DNA from: Carnobacteriaceae bacterium zg-84
GTDB taxonomy: Bacteria; Bacillota; Bacilli; Lactobacillales; Aerococcaceae
Assembly: GCA_013874835.1 (NCBI GenBank)
Contig: CP059430.1
Location: 886,864-950,863, forward strand
DNA: 64,000 nt
Reading direction: 5' to 3'
The position numbers were made by a program, and so were the translations under genes. The notes under the pieces are model-generated. The model was not told the DNA's origin and searched no databases. It saw only the letters and a list, made by a program, of their open reading frames with translations. This document shows, piece by piece, positions 18,358 through 27,885 of this stretch (its first letter is position 1; the number at the start of each line of letters is the position of its first letter).

Positions 18358-20106
18358 TTACTTCCATTTGCCAACCACATTATAATTAAATATATAATTG
18401 GCATTCGATGCTTCTAAGCCTCTGACAACTTCAAAGACGCCTGTTTTAGATATAGAACCTACCTGTCCTGATCCAGCCATCACCATCCCTGCCCATGTAA
18501 TAGGCGATAAAGTCACAATGACGGTCGGTAACTCTTTAAAAACAAAAGGGTATGCTAAATCCGTTGCTGCAATCGGTCCAGAAGTAAATAAACTTCCCCA
18601 TCTATTTTTCACATCAACTGTTACCGACTTTCTCGTACTCAATTCCATCACACCACTATACCATTTACGGTAAATCCAGTTATTCTTCATGCCTTGTTCC
18701 ATCACAAAATCACTCATCACGGCATTTTTATATTTAAAATCCCAGTTAGGTGATACATCAAGTGTGTTTTGTAATTCTGCAACCTTACCAACACCGATAC
18801 CTTTTCCAGAACTGTGAAAATCGAGTAACACAAAGGCTGTTCCAACGCTCACTACAACTTGACTCGTATTAAAAGCATCTCTTAGTGTCACCGTCACTTC
18901 CCAAGAACTCTCCCCACTGGCAGGAAAGATGACACTCCCTGTTTTACTATACGTTTCCATTGGTATACTCTGCGTAGTCGATTGACTTTGGTTTTGCCGT
19001 TTGTAACTGTAACTGAGTACCTTTTGATTTTTATTGTTCACTGGGGCAACAGCACACGCATACTCCAATTTAATATACGCTCCAGACTCATCCAGTGTCC
19101 CATTGGCTTGGCAACGATTGGCTTTTGCCATCGTAATTCTAGGTTCATACCAATCATACACAACAGGGGTCACGACTTTTGTACCTGTCATTCCCCTAGA
19201 ATCCACAACTCTAGCTTCTACTCGTTGTGACGTTGACGTAATCACTTCAGATGTTTGATCACTACTTTGATACGTTATCCCATTTAAAACTAAACTGCGT
19301 GTTGTCACAACGGCTTGTTCATACAGCCTTTCTGTTACGGTTGCTTTGATTCTAGACTTTCCTCTGACAAAACCACCATAGGTGTTATAAAAATTGTTCA
19401 CATCCGTTAAGGTGATGTTGACAACAGGTGCCATATCAGTAGTGGCTATGACGGTCACAGGAGGTGTATCCTTACTGCCAATCAGTTGACTTCCTGAGTA
19501 AGTAAGCACCCTAAATAGTAATTTATCCGTTGAATGCGTTAAATAGCGTCCCCACCATTTGGGTAACGTCCATGTATCACTTGTTGCGACATTCGATGCG
19601 ATGGTTGTCCAACTTAATTTTCCCTCCACACCTGCTTGAATAGTATGTGTAAAGGTGCTTGTTGCTCTTGGGGTATAAATGGTAATCGTATCCCCAAAAG
19701 ACATACTTGTCTTATTCAAGGTCGGTTGTGTGGCTCTGGCAATAGTTGGCAAATCCCATGATCCACTCCCTCTAGCATTCACCGCAAAATAGTAAATGCC
19801 AGCTTCCACACTGGCACTAAAGGTTTTATGCCCATCTGAGTCATGTGAAATGGTAAATTGCCCACTCGCAACACTGGCAGTCCCGGTTAATTGAATACGA
19901 CTGGCTGATTGGTAAACAGTAGACCCTTCAATGACCACCTTAAAGTTTCCCGACATATACCAAGTGTTTGGATTTGCACCATTTCCTCTTAAGCTCCAAT
20001 TGATGGTTGTTTGATTAGTGGATACATTTTGATTGGCAACATGCCACTCAAACGTTAAATACCTAACGTCATACGCATTCGTGTGAAAAGAACCACTGCT
20101 TGCCAT
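18358..20106 (-). CDS. Minor structural/tail fibre protein, DUF859 family
   Basis: Protein of 582 residues expected at the distal tail, probably involved in host-surface recognition. It is rich in beta-strand-forming residues and has the DUF859 layout: an N-terminal jelly-roll-like part (about 1-130), tandem immunoglobulin-like segments to about 400, and a glycine-containing C-terminal module with SSGKGIGVGKVAELQNTLDV near 445, as in phage collar/fibre trimer domains. It follows the tail endopeptidase gene by 1 bp and precedes the holin. Together with the gene at 20108 it is the best receptor-binding candidate. Confidence 0.85.
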   Translation of the reverse strand: MASSGSFHTNAYDVRYLTFEWHVANQNVSTNQTTINWSLRGNGANPNTWYMSGNFKVVIEGSTVYQSASRIQLTGTASVASGQFTISHDSDGHKTFSASVEAGIYYFAVNARGSGSWDLPTIARATQPTLNKTSMSFGDTITIYTPRATSTFTHTIQAGVEGKLSWTTIASNVATSDTWTLPKWWGRYLTHSTDKLLFRVLTYSGSQLIGSKDTPPVTVIATTDMAPVVNITLTDVNNFYNTYGGFVRGKSRIKATVTERLYEQAVVTTRSLVLNGITYQSSDQTSEVITSTSQRVEARVVDSRGMTGTKVVTPVVYDWYEPRITMAKANRCQANGTLDESGAYIKLEYACAVAPVNNKNQKVLSYSYKRQNQSQSTTQSIPMETYSKTGSVIFPASGESSWEVTVTLRDAFNTSQVVVSVGTAFVLLDFHSSGKGIGVGKVAELQNTLDVSPNWDFKYKNAVMSDFVMEQGMKNNWIYRKWYSGVMELSTRKSVTVDVKNRWGSLFTSGPIAATDLAYPFVFKELPTVIVTLSPITWAGMVMAGSGQVGSISKTGVFEVVRGLEASNANYIFNYNVVGKWK

Positions 20107-20107
20107 C

Positions 20108-21727
20108 TTAATTCACCACCTTTGTAAAACTTAAATTACCTGTTGATCTTGGCATAAAAGCAAACTTACCCAATTTTAAACTTTGCAGATACTCTCCATC
20201 TACCGCATAGAATTTTCGATTATGCCAATAGGCACTCTCCACACCACCTTGTAAAAAGACAATGCGCTCATTCTCAATGCGAAGCACAATGGGACTATTT
20301 TGTTCACCTAAAATAATGTGCCCATTTTCAAAGCGAATATAACGGCTGAGTTCTGTAAATTGTCTCGCATTAGCACCGTATAAGGTCTCTTGTAACTGTT
20401 GATACTGATAAAACTGAAAAGAAATGGCATCTGATGTTTGTGTCATCATCGTTTGAACCGCACTCAACAGTTCATCTGCTTTTTCTTTGTTGTAGTATTT
20501 CTCGGATACGTCCAGTTTGATTTCATTGGCTGATTGTTGAATATACGAATTGGCTTCACGAATGGCTCGAACAATCGCTGCTGTATTCAACTCTTTCATA
20601 TGTTCTTGTAAATTCTGATAAATCGTTTCAATTGAATGCTCCGTATGGAACTGTGTCACGGTCAGCGTTTTTTCTTCAATCCCAATGGACAAAGTACTAC
20701 TTTCTGGATGAAGTAAATCAAGGGATAGTTGACTGACAAGCATCCGCTCATCAATGTTAAGACTTGGAATCTTTACTTTTAGCTTTTGCCCTAAGCCAAA
20801 GGCATCAACTGCCTCTCCTGCTTTAGACAAATCAGCAGCCGTTAATGTTATCTTACTAATCAATAGAACAGAATCCGCTAAGTCTTTACGTCCTGCACTA
20901 AGCAAATTCGTTGGATCTGTGATGTAGTCATGATGGGTCACTTTAGTAATCTCTCCGTAAAGTGCTATCGCATGCTCATCTCGAAGCGCCTTATCGCCAT
21001 GATTAACCGATTCAATCGTCACATAGCGTTCCGTATCCGTATCGTCATCTGTTATCTTACTGCCTAAAGGAATCACAATCGTAGCGAGTTCGTCACTAAA
21101 CCATTCTCGTTTGGCATCCAATAAATTGATGGTTTGTTCTATGGTTTGATGATTCACATCATTCAAATCATTGACATAATCCAAGTACACACCATCTACT
21201 TGATAGCGGACATAAAAATAGCCACCCAGTTCTTTTAACAGTTTATCCCTTAAAAAAGACCAAGTGGATGTGTAATCACTAGATGAACGGACGATGTTCC
21301 CCTTTGCGGTATCATTGGTGACCGTCACATATCCTAATTTAAATTGTTTATCTGAACTAACTTGTGCATTATGACTGAGTAACACGTCCTGTAACACATC
21401 TTCAACACGTCTATTTCTAAAATCATACGGTTCAAGCACACTGTCATTGAAGAAGGCTAAGTCACTCTCACATTCAACGGTTTCTGTTTGAAAAAGATCA
21501 ACACTAGGTGAGAAAACACGTCCCCTAAAAAGCAACCGATCATCGTCATATAACGTAATGATGGATTTCATATACTGGATTTGACCATAAGACGGATTGC
21601 TTTTAGGTATCGTAAAGGTCAATGTCCCGACCGTATTTAACGAACTGTTCAATCTCCCTTCAATAATGGTATACTCTGGAATGAGGGGATTATAGATTAA
21701 ATCATTATCGGCATAAATGCGATACAT
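20108..21727 (-). CDS. Phage tail protein, prophage endopeptidase (Tal-like) family
   Basis: Tail-tip protein of 539 residues. The first 370 residues match the siphovirus tail hub/Tal N-terminal fold (IYADNDLIYNPLIPEYTIIE start; YVRYQVDGVYLDYVNDL near 185). The remainder is a coiled-coil stalk (about 375-470, helical with SANEIKLDVSEKYYNKEKADEL) ending in a short beta-rich tip. No active-site set for peptidoglycan hydrolysis was recognised, so lytic function is uncertain. It lies directly after Dit, overlapping by one base, the usual gene order. Confidence 0.88.
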   Translation of the reverse strand: MYRIYADNDLIYNPLIPEYTIIEGRLNSSLNTVGTLTFTIPKSNPSYGQIQYMKSIITLYDDDRLLFRGRVFSPSVDLFQTETVECESDLAFFNDSVLEPYDFRNRRVEDVLQDVLLSHNAQVSSDKQFKLGYVTVTNDTAKGNIVRSSSDYTSTWSFLRDKLLKELGGYFYVRYQVDGVYLDYVNDLNDVNHQTIEQTINLLDAKREWFSDELATIVIPLGSKITDDDTDTERYVTIESVNHGDKALRDEHAIALYGEITKVTHHDYITDPTNLLSAGRKDLADSVLLISKITLTAADLSKAGEAVDAFGLGQKLKVKIPSLNIDERMLVSQLSLDLLHPESSTLSIGIEEKTLTVTQFHTEHSIETIYQNLQEHMKELNTAAIVRAIREANSYIQQSANEIKLDVSEKYYNKEKADELLSAVQTMMTQTSDAISFQFYQYQQLQETLYGANARQFTELSRYIRFENGHIILGEQNSPIVLRIENERIVFLQGGVESAYWHNRKFYAVDGEYLQSLKLGKFAFMPRSTGNLSFTKVVN

Positions 21728-22362
21728 TATAACACCTCCCTGATGTACTGAGTCGTTAACGTGCCATTGCCTGACACCCTTAACGTATTATTCCCCATTT
21801 CAAGGAGAATCCCTAATTGATGCTCACCCTTTTGCACCGTATATCGTTTCCCTTTGTATTCAATCGTCGCCATGCCAGTTGTCACAATACTTAATGGCGT
21901 TGGCATCCCTGCATACCCAATGGTGATGTACTGAAATGCACTTGTCAGTGTCGTACTCGATACCACTTCATCACCAATCAATCGAAATGGATAACAGTCT
22001 ACCGTGGCTTTGATGGTCGATTTAGCTGGTGTTCGCTCATAAGAATGAAACGTCATCGTACCCACAAAATAACCCTCTAAATGTGAAAACCGAATATGCA
22101 CCTGTTTATTATACACATGCACAAACAATAATGACCGAAGCCTTTCTCGCTCTTCTTCTGAACCGGTCATGCCTAAAACCAGACTGATGGTTCGATTTGA
22201 AAAATGTGTATAACCTGTTAAAGCTCTACTCATATCAAGGTCACCATTTCTGCCCGGAACAGATACTTTGTGTACTTTCATCTCAGGAATACCAATATCA
22301 AATTCTTCTAAAATAATTCCTTGCTTATATAAGTCTGTGTCATCAATAAACAGTGTAATCAT
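21727..22362 (-). CDS. Distal tail protein (Dit)
   Basis: Protein of 211 residues that forms the ring joining tail tube and tip. The N-terminal part has the Dit signature around KVHKVSVPGRNGDLDMSRAL (about 30-50). The C-terminal galectin-like part is beta-rich. It is short for Dit, without inserted carbohydrate-binding modules. It overlaps tape measure by 4 bp and Tal by 1 bp. Confidence 0.88.
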   Translation of the reverse strand: MITLFIDDTDLYKQGIILEEFDIGIPEMKVHKVSVPGRNGDLDMSRALTGYTHFSNRTISLVLGMTGSEEERERLRSLLFVHVYNKQVHIRFSHLEGYFVGTMTFHSYERTPAKSTIKATVDCYPFRLIGDEVVSSTTLTSAFQYITIGYAGMPTPLSIVTTGMATIEYKGKRYTVQKGEHQLGILLEMGNNTLRVSGNGTLTTQYIREVL

Positions 22363-25166
22363 CCTCTAGCCCTCCTTACTGCCATTTTTCCCAGTCCACT
22401 ATCAATACTTGGGAGTAATCGTCCAACCAATGTCCCATCATCTAAGTAGATGGCTTGTGTACTATTTTCTGCGATAATCGCTAAGTATTTTTCAATCATC
22501 TCATTGCCTCCCATTTTCTCTTGAAACAGTTTATCCAAGTGATAATAAAATCCTTTTAACGGAAGAATCGCTTCATGCCCTGCTTCGCCTCCTGCCATTA
22601 AGGAAGTGCCATTCATACCAAACAATGTTGGTCGTGTCATAATCCCACCTTCTTTATACCAATCAATGGATAAGCTCGGTACAGATGGAGGGAGGATTGA
22701 AAAACTTCCCTTAATACTAAAATGTGGCAGTTTTATCTTTGGAAAACTAATCTTCATTCCAGCAAAGAATCCCACCACTGCATCAATAGCTTTTTTGACA
22801 GTATTCTTGGCAGCTTCAATCGGTGTGGTAATGGCTGATTTGATGCCATTCCATACATTTGTTGCCGTTGTTTTAATGCCATTAAAAATACTGCCTACTG
22901 TGCTAGAAACAGAATGAAATACCGTTGAAACAGCGGTTTTTATACCATCAAGAGCAGTGCCAACAGTAGACTTGATGCCATTCCATACCGTACTGGTGAC
23001 ACCTTTAATCGTTTGAAACACAGTTGACACCACATTTTGAATCATTGATAAGACCGTTGAAATTGTTGTGCTGATGGATTGCCATATCGAAGATAGAATC
23101 TCTTGGATAACACTCATAACACTACTGATTACACTAGATACGGCTTGAATACCACTATCAACAATTCCTTTAATGCCCTCCCATACCGATAGAATCACCT
23201 CTTTACAGTTTTCCCAAATAAACTGAAAAGGTAAAGTGATAAGGGCAAAGGCACCTTGTATTAAAGACACTAAAAATTGTAAGCCAACATCTAAAATAGC
23301 CTTAATCGTTTCCCAAGTGGTCGTAAAGAAAGAGACAATACCGTTCCAAGCCGTCATAAAGTAGGTGGACATATTCTGCACAACTGTTGTAACCGTTTGT
23401 GTGATGGTTCCCCATACATCCTTAAACCATTCCGTAATCGCTCCCCAGTTTTTAATCACTAAAATAATACCAGCGATGGCTGCGACAATACCTGCAATAA
23501 TACCAATAATGGGTAATAAAGAAAGATGTAATGCACCAAATCCAGTTGCTGCTCCACCAGCTGCAACCCCAGCTGCCGTTGTTCCTGCCGCACTGGCTCC
23601 TCCTGCAACCCCAACAGCTGCAGTAGCAGCACTGGTTCCAGTTAATAAACCAATCAATGGACTAAGAACACCTGTAATCGTTCCGATGGCTGTGATTATT
23701 TTACCCGCTACGACAAGGATTGGTCCTACTGTTGCGACAATCACACCAAAGGTTGTAATCGCTTCTTTCATACCAGGAGATAAACTATCCCATCCAGATT
23801 TGATATTTTTAAACACTGTCGCTAATTTTTCAAGCATGGGTTTTAGAATCGTCATTAACGTATTACCGACATCGGCACCGACAATTTTTAATTGGTTCAT
23901 CGTTGTTTGAAAACTATCAATTGGATCAATGGTGTTTTCGAAGGTCGTTTCAACTGAACCCATATTATCTTGTAAAGACGTCCCTAATTCACTAAAGTTC
24001 AGTGACCCATTTTTACAAGCTTGATAAATCGCCCCTCCTGCTCGTTTACCAAACAATTCATACGCCACTTGTAGCCCTTCCGTATCACTTTTGGCATGGA
24101 CCATCCTATTTTGAATATCCGATAAGGCATCGTTTAGTGGCTTACCTTCTGCAGTAGCGTTTGTTAATGCCTTGGTTAATCCGGTCATCACTTGTGACGT
24201 ATCAGCTCCGGACATTTCCACATTCCCTAGAAAGTTGGCAGCGTCACTGGCTGAAAAGCCGAGTTGTTGGAGCGAGGCGGCATTGGTAACCATGACACTG
24301 GATAAAGTGTCCATACTGATGCCTGTTCTCTGACCGACTGCATTCATCGTATCCAATAATGCCCCTGTATCTTCAGTCGTTAAACCAAAGGCTGCAATCA
24401 CTTTTTGTGTGTTGTCGATTGCGGTAGATACGTCTACATTATTCAGTTGTGCAAACTTGATAAACTGAGTAGATAGTTCTTCTAGTTGTTTACCTGTTAC
24501 ACCAAAACGCGTATTGACTTCACCAATGGCGGCACCAGCTGTCTCAAAGTCTGTCGGAATACTGGTGGCGATACGTTCCATAATCCCTTGCATGTCTTCA
24601 AGTGCTTCACCACTTGCGCCAGTTTTAGTCACAATCGTATCGAGTCCAGCATCTACTTCATTAAAAGCACTAATAGACGCCGCACCAATGCCAACAAGTG
24701 GTAAAGTTAAGTGAGTAGATAACTTTGTGCCAATTTCTTGTGTTTTATCACCAATATTTTTCAGTTTATCCCCTACTTCTTTTACCGATAATGCCACCAC
24801 ATTCGGCACTTTCTTAAACTCTTCTTGTAACTTAGATAAAGACTGCTCGGTTTCAATGATTTCTCGTTGCAGAGCATCGTACTTATCTTGCCCTAGTTCG
24901 CCATTTGCCAGTTGCGTTTTGGCTTGTTTGTCTGCTTCTTTTAATGCATTTAATTTGATGCTCGTTTCATGAATAGCTTGTTGGAGGAGTTTTTGTTTTT
25001 GCGCCAGTAACTCCGTATTCTTTGGATCAATTTTTAATAGCCGATTTACATCCTTTAATGCAGACTGCGTATTTTTAATAGTACTATTTACAGACTTAAG
25101 TGACTTATCCAACCCTGTTGTATCCCCACCAATTTCAACAGTTATCCCTTTGATACGATTTGCCAT
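22359..25166 (-). CDS. Tail tape measure protein
   Basis: Protein of about 935 residues that sets tail length. The N-terminal coiled coil contains GLDKSLKSVNSTIKNTQSAL and KDVNRLLKIDPKNTELLAQK, typical of TP901-1-like tape measures. The PhageMin_Tail core (about 170-400) has ISAFNEVDAGLDTIVTKTGA. A hydrophobic region (about 470-570) is rich in Ala, Gly, Ile and Val and probably membrane-interacting. Then come 11-residue-type helical repeats with conserved Trp (WNGIKSTV, WNGIKSAI). The C-terminal segment is GMNGTSLMAGGEAGHEAILP. The start at 25166 is preceded by GGAGG. Confidence 0.95.
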   Translation of the reverse strand: MANRIKGITVEIGGDTTGLDKSLKSVNSTIKNTQSALKDVNRLLKIDPKNTELLAQKQKLLQQAIHETSIKLNALKEADKQAKTQLANGELGQDKYDALQREIIETEQSLSKLQEEFKKVPNVVALSVKEVGDKLKNIGDKTQEIGTKLSTHLTLPLVGIGAASISAFNEVDAGLDTIVTKTGASGEALEDMQGIMERIATSIPTDFETAGAAIGEVNTRFGVTGKQLEELSTQFIKFAQLNNVDVSTAIDNTQKVIAAFGLTTEDTGALLDTMNAVGQRTGISMDTLSSVMVTNAASLQQLGFSASDAANFLGNVEMSGADTSQVMTGLTKALTNATAEGKPLNDALSDIQNRMVHAKSDTEGLQVAYELFGKRAGGAIYQACKNGSLNFSELGTSLQDNMGSVETTFENTIDPIDSFQTTMNQLKIVGADVGNTLMTILKPMLEKLATVFKNIKSGWDSLSPGMKEAITTFGVIVATVGPILVVAGKIITAIGTITGVLSPLIGLLTGTSAATAAVGVAGGASAAGTTAAGVAAGGAATGFGALHLSLLPIIGIIAGIVAAIAGIILVIKNWGAITEWFKDVWGTITQTVTTVVQNMSTYFMTAWNGIVSFFTTTWETIKAILDVGLQFLVSLIQGAFALITLPFQFIWENCKEVILSVWEGIKGIVDSGIQAVSSVISSVMSVIQEILSSIWQSISTTISTVLSMIQNVVSTVFQTIKGVTSTVWNGIKSTVGTALDGIKTAVSTVFHSVSSTVGSIFNGIKTTATNVWNGIKSAITTPIEAAKNTVKKAIDAVVGFFAGMKISFPKIKLPHFSIKGSFSILPPSVPSLSIDWYKEGGIMTRPTLFGMNGTSLMAGGEAGHEAILPLKGFYYHLDKLFQEKMGGNEMIEKYLAIIAENSTQAIYLDDGTLVGRLLPSIDSGLGKMAVRRARG

Positions 25167-25195
25167 GTGATTACCTCCTTTCCTAAAAATTGACA

Positions 25196-25226
25196 TGAAA
25201 AAAGCACCTACTATTTAGTAAGTGCT
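25196..25226 (-). terminator. Terminator after the panAT-like pair
   Basis: Stem AGCACTTACT-AAAT-AGTAGGTGCT, then TTTTTT. The arm AAAAGCACCTACT (25200-25212 on the plus strand) is identical over 13 bp to the terminator after the AbiE pair at 32009-32021. Confidence 0.85.
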
Positions 25227-25252
25227 ACAAATACTTATCACTAATTAATTTA

Positions 25253-25666
25253 TTAGTAAATCAATCTATTTAAGTTCTTTAGTTCTATTTCATTTATATT
25301 TATCTTAGAATATCCATCTTTCAATAATTTTACTTGGACAGACCAAAATAAATCTTCACATACATCTGGACGATTGGATGTTTTTAATCGATCGTCGTAA
25401 TGTACTGTAGCTGTCAGAAATAACTTATCACAATCTATTCTAGTTGGTCGCGTAAATGGATTCCTAGATATGTCTGGCTGCTCATCATGATAATGGACCA
25501 TTGGATTATTAATAAGCATATAAGGTTTTAGTGTTTGACATTTAATGTACTCATAATCTGTACCCAAATGTTTGTGACAAATATACATATGTGAAGCCAC
25601 GGCCATTCCATCCGATATAGACGGATAAGGTACTTTCATTCTCACAACATCTCTTTCGTTAATCAA
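25253..25666 (-). CDS. Probable PanT-type toxin (MazF/PemK-like)
   Basis: Protein of 137 residues, second gene of a two-gene unit behind a Panacea-domain protein, overlapping it by 8 bp. The N-terminal RDVVRMKVPYPSISDGMAVASHMYICHK resembles the first strands of the PemK/MazF-like fold. CDKLFLTATVHY near 90 and the C-terminal helix would complete it. It is small and soluble. The toxin assignment rests on gene pairing and this weak sequence resemblance; PanAT partners are diverse. It is inserted between tape measure and tail chaperone, unrelated to tail function. Confidence 0.65.
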   Translation of the reverse strand: MINERDVVRMKVPYPSISDGMAVASHMYICHKHLGTDYEYIKCQTLKPYMLINNPMVHYHDEQPDISRNPFTRPTRIDCDKLFLTATVHYDDRLKTSNRPDVCEDLFWSVQVKLLKDGYSKININEIELKNLNRLIY

Positions 25667-26315
25667 TTAGAAGCCTCCCTTCTTCGTCAATATCGACGAA
25701 TACCGGGTTATGGAGTTCTTCATTTTCCGCAAGAGTAAGCAACATATCGAAATGTTTCTCTGTAAGTGATTCCGAATCAGATTTTGAAAATACAAAATAT
25801 TTTTTATCTAAATTTATAATTGTTGAGTTTTCTATCATATTTGTTGAATACATTGCATCTAATGTGTCAATCAGCTTCTCATCATTATAGTTGAAATCCG
25901 ATTCATCTAAATCCACTTGATACTCACCAGACATAATGCGAGTTTCTTTGGATTTCCAAAGATTCATCTGATGTGTAAGATCCGATAATTCCTTTTCTGT
26001 CATAGTACCAACTATAAAAGCACATTTTTCAGCTCTTTTACCATTAATAGATTCAACATTTTTATCATACGCACTCTGAGCCGCCATATTAAAGCTTGCT
26101 CTTTCCTTAGTATAATCTCCCCAAACATTACTGAATACCGGACCTTTTTTATACCCTCTTAAATGACTAAAATCAGGGGTCTCTCCAGATACTTTCGTCA
26201 ATGCTTCATAAAACAACAAAAATTTTTGCAACTTTAAAGGGGTCTCATATGATGTATTATTGTGTTTCTTTAGCCAACCACTTAAAGATAATTTTCTTTC
26301 ATTTGAATAAATCAT
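25659..26315 (-). CDS. Panacea-domain (DUF4065/SocA-like) antitoxin
   Basis: Protein of 218 residues. The Panacea/DUF4065 signature is in the first 80 residues: LKLQKFLLFYEALTKVSGE, then LRGYKKGPVFSNVWGDYT. This domain is known from the SocA proteolytic adaptor and, more widely, from PanA antitoxins that neutralise different toxins directly. The C-terminal half is acidic. It is first in the unit, preceded by GAGGAGG and a promoter embedded in an 11-bp palindrome. It is transcribed in the same direction as the tail genes but has its own promoter and terminator, the usual moron arrangement. Confidence 0.8.
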   Translation of the reverse strand: MIYSNERKLSLSGWLKKHNNTSYETPLKLQKFLLFYEALTKVSGETPDFSHLRGYKKGPVFSNVWGDYTKERASFNMAAQSAYDKNVESINGKRAEKCAFIVGTMTEKELSDLTHQMNLWKSKETRIMSGEYQVDLDESDFNYNDEKLIDTLDAMYSTNMIENSTIINLDKKYFVFSKSDSESLTEKHFDMLLTLAENEELHNPVFVDIDEEGRLLID

Positions 26316-26342
26316 ATTAATCCTCCTCTCATAAGTTATATC

Positions 26343-26371
26343 ATTTTACATTAATCTGATATTAATGTAAA
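26343..26371 (-). promoter_or_regulatory. panAT promoter inside a perfect palindrome
   Basis: TTTACA (26366-26371), 17-bp spacer, TAAAAT (26343-26348). The whole is covered by the inverted repeat TTTACATTAAT-ATCAG-ATTAATGTAAA (26345-26371, 11-bp arms). Autorepression by the antitoxin or the TA complex is likely. Confidence 0.75.
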
Positions 26372-26441
26372 TATATTTTTTCCGTTTTTTTGCTTGTTTG
26401 ATTACTTTTTTTATTATACCATAAATACTCAAATCTTTAAA

Positions 26442-26627
26442 TCAAAACTTATCAAACTCTTTTTGTCCTGCAACTCTGTTATACTTTACACTGTCATTCG
26501 CTTTCTCTGTCCAAATATCGAGCACTAAACCAATGGTTAAAAGGTCGAGATCTCTTATCGCAATCCCAACCTCCACACATCGAAGTAAAAATAAGGCTGT
26601 CGTCATTTCCCGACTACTTGATGTAAC
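26442..26627 (-). CDS. gpT-like frame, expressed by -1 frameshift (gpGT)
   Basis: The frame -1 to the tail chaperone gene stays open from the slip site to TGA at 26442-26444. It adds 61 residues including LFLLRCVEVGIAIRDLDLLT and WTEKANDS. The slippery heptamer A-AAA-AAG lies at 26633-26627 in the correct phase, 22 bp before the zero-frame stop. The fusion would be about 175 residues. An internal ATG at 26606 exists but lacks a good ribosome-binding site. The pair gpG/gpGT loads on tape measure during tail assembly, a conserved arrangement in siphoviruses. Confidence 0.8.
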   Translation of the reverse strand, partial: VTSSSREMTTALFLLRCVEVGIAIRDLDLLTIGLVLDIWTEKANDSVKYNRVAGQKEFDKF

Positions 26628-26968
26628 TTTTTTCTGTTTTCCACATCCGTTTGAAGATTACTCCCCCATAGTTCTAATATTTCAGGCAAAATTTCATAAA
26701 TAGAAAACATCTCAAATTGGTCTAACCATTCTTCAATGGTTGATGGAATACTATTATCGGCATGATAAGCCATAATATACGCCACATTCTCAAAAATCTC
26801 CAAGTCATCTATCTCGAAACTGCTCCCATTACCTTGATAAGACTTCTCAAGTTTCGCTAAGTCTTTAAAGATGTCACGCTTAAATGTCAAACGGTATAAA
26901 CGCGGAATGGTAGCCGATGACTTAAACGTAACGGTTTGATTTTGAATCGTGATTATCTTTTGTATCAT
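26603..26968 (-). CDS. Tail assembly chaperone (gpG-like)
   Basis: Protein of 121 residues made by zero-frame translation. Start TIQNQTVTFKSSATIPRLYRLTFKRDIFKDL is typical of the phage tail tube/chaperone family after the major tail protein. A conserved acidic mid-part contains AYIMAYHADNSIPSTIEEWLDQF. It carries the frameshift site near its 3' end (see 26442-26627). It follows the major tail protein by 9 bp. Confidence 0.85.
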   Translation of the reverse strand: MIQKIITIQNQTVTFKSSATIPRLYRLTFKRDIFKDLAKLEKSYQGNGSSFEIDDLEIFENVAYIMAYHADNSIPSTIEEWLDQFEMFSIYEILPEILELWGSNLQTDVENRKKLHQVVGK

Positions 26969-26977
26969 ATAAACCTC

Positions 26978-27562
26978 CTATCGTGATGGACTACTTACTG
27001 TTTGAGCTGTTGGTACATAAACTGCTTTGTACCAATTTTGATAGGCTGTATCCTGTGTGGTATCTCCAGTGCGTGATTTCACTAACCCATCTTCTCTAGG
27101 ATCTGCTGTTAAGGTTAACTTTTCCGTCCCTGGACTAATCGACTCTTCTTTTGTTTCTGATTCAATCGATGGGCGAGAGGTTGAACAATTATATAAAACG
27201 TGACGAATCGCTTTTTCATCCCCATCAAATTCAAATAACAGGGCAAATTTCTCGGTTTCTTTTACCGTTGCTTTTTCAACCAAAACACCATTTTTATCCA
27301 ATTCTTCATTCAAGATTTCTGTTCTAAACCACTCAGGTATTAAGGCAATTTCCAAATCCCCACTATATCCATTGTTGGATGTCGACCTAAAGTAAACAAT
27401 CCCATCGGCATAAAATGGACTGGATTCGCCTTCTGCTTCTAAACTAATACTAACAGCCCCTAAAATGGGCTTAGGTGTGCCATAAGTAAATGTCCCTTCA
27501 GGGCTTTTCGTGAGTTTTGCGGCATGAACATTCTTTAAATTGTATTTGACTTTGTTTCCCAT
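26978..27562 (-). CDS. Major tail protein (phi13 type)
   Basis: Tail tube protein of 194 residues. It begins NKVKYNLKNVHAAKLT and contains GAVSISLEAEGESSPFYADG (about 35-54) and SGDLEIALIPEWF near 75, the signatures of the phi13-like tail tube family. It overlaps the preceding terminator-type gene by 28 bp. Sits in the standard order before the gpG/gpGT chaperones. Confidence 0.92.
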   Translation of the reverse strand: MGNKVKYNLKNVHAAKLTKSPEGTFTYGTPKPILGAVSISLEAEGESSPFYADGIVYFRSTSNNGYSGDLEIALIPEWFRTEILNEELDKNGVLVEKATVKETEKFALLFEFDGDEKAIRHVLYNCSTSRPSIESETKEESISPGTEKLTLTADPREDGLVKSRTGDTTQDTAYQNWYKAVYVPTAQTVSSPSR

Positions 27563-27885
27563 ATTTTTTCTTCCTCCATTTCAAATGTATATAAAACTTC
27601 ATAGAGTTTTTCACTCTCTATCCATACTTCGCTTTTACGATAAACAATCTCTGCTTGATCCAAGACGAATTCAATCTTTCGCTCGGATACCACATCTTTT
27701 TTATCCGTGTACAACTCCAAATGCACGACCACAATTTTATGATGAATTCTCCCATCCGCTTTAAAATGATTGGTGCTAGGTAACACATAAAGCATAAACG
27801 GTGGGTTTGGTACGTTACTTTCTGCGAAATGATGGTAAGCAAACGGCAAGTCGATTTGTTTCATCAGTGCTATGACACTAACCAT
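27535..27885 (-). CDS. Tail terminator/completion-like protein
   Basis: Protein of 116 residues in the position of the tail terminator (between the HK97 gp10-like gene and major tail protein). The mixed alpha/beta pattern with IHHKIVVVHLELYTDKKDVVSERKIE and a late LYEVLYTFEME strand is like small tail completion proteins of Gram-positive siphoviruses. The function follows mainly from synteny. It overlaps the previous gene by 8 bp. Confidence 0.75.
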   Translation of the reverse strand: MVSVIALMKQIDLPFAYHHFAESNVPNPPFMLYVLPSTNHFKADGRIHHKIVVVHLELYTDKKDVVSERKIEFVLDQAEIVYRKSEVWIESEKLYEVLYTFEMEEEKIWETKSNTI

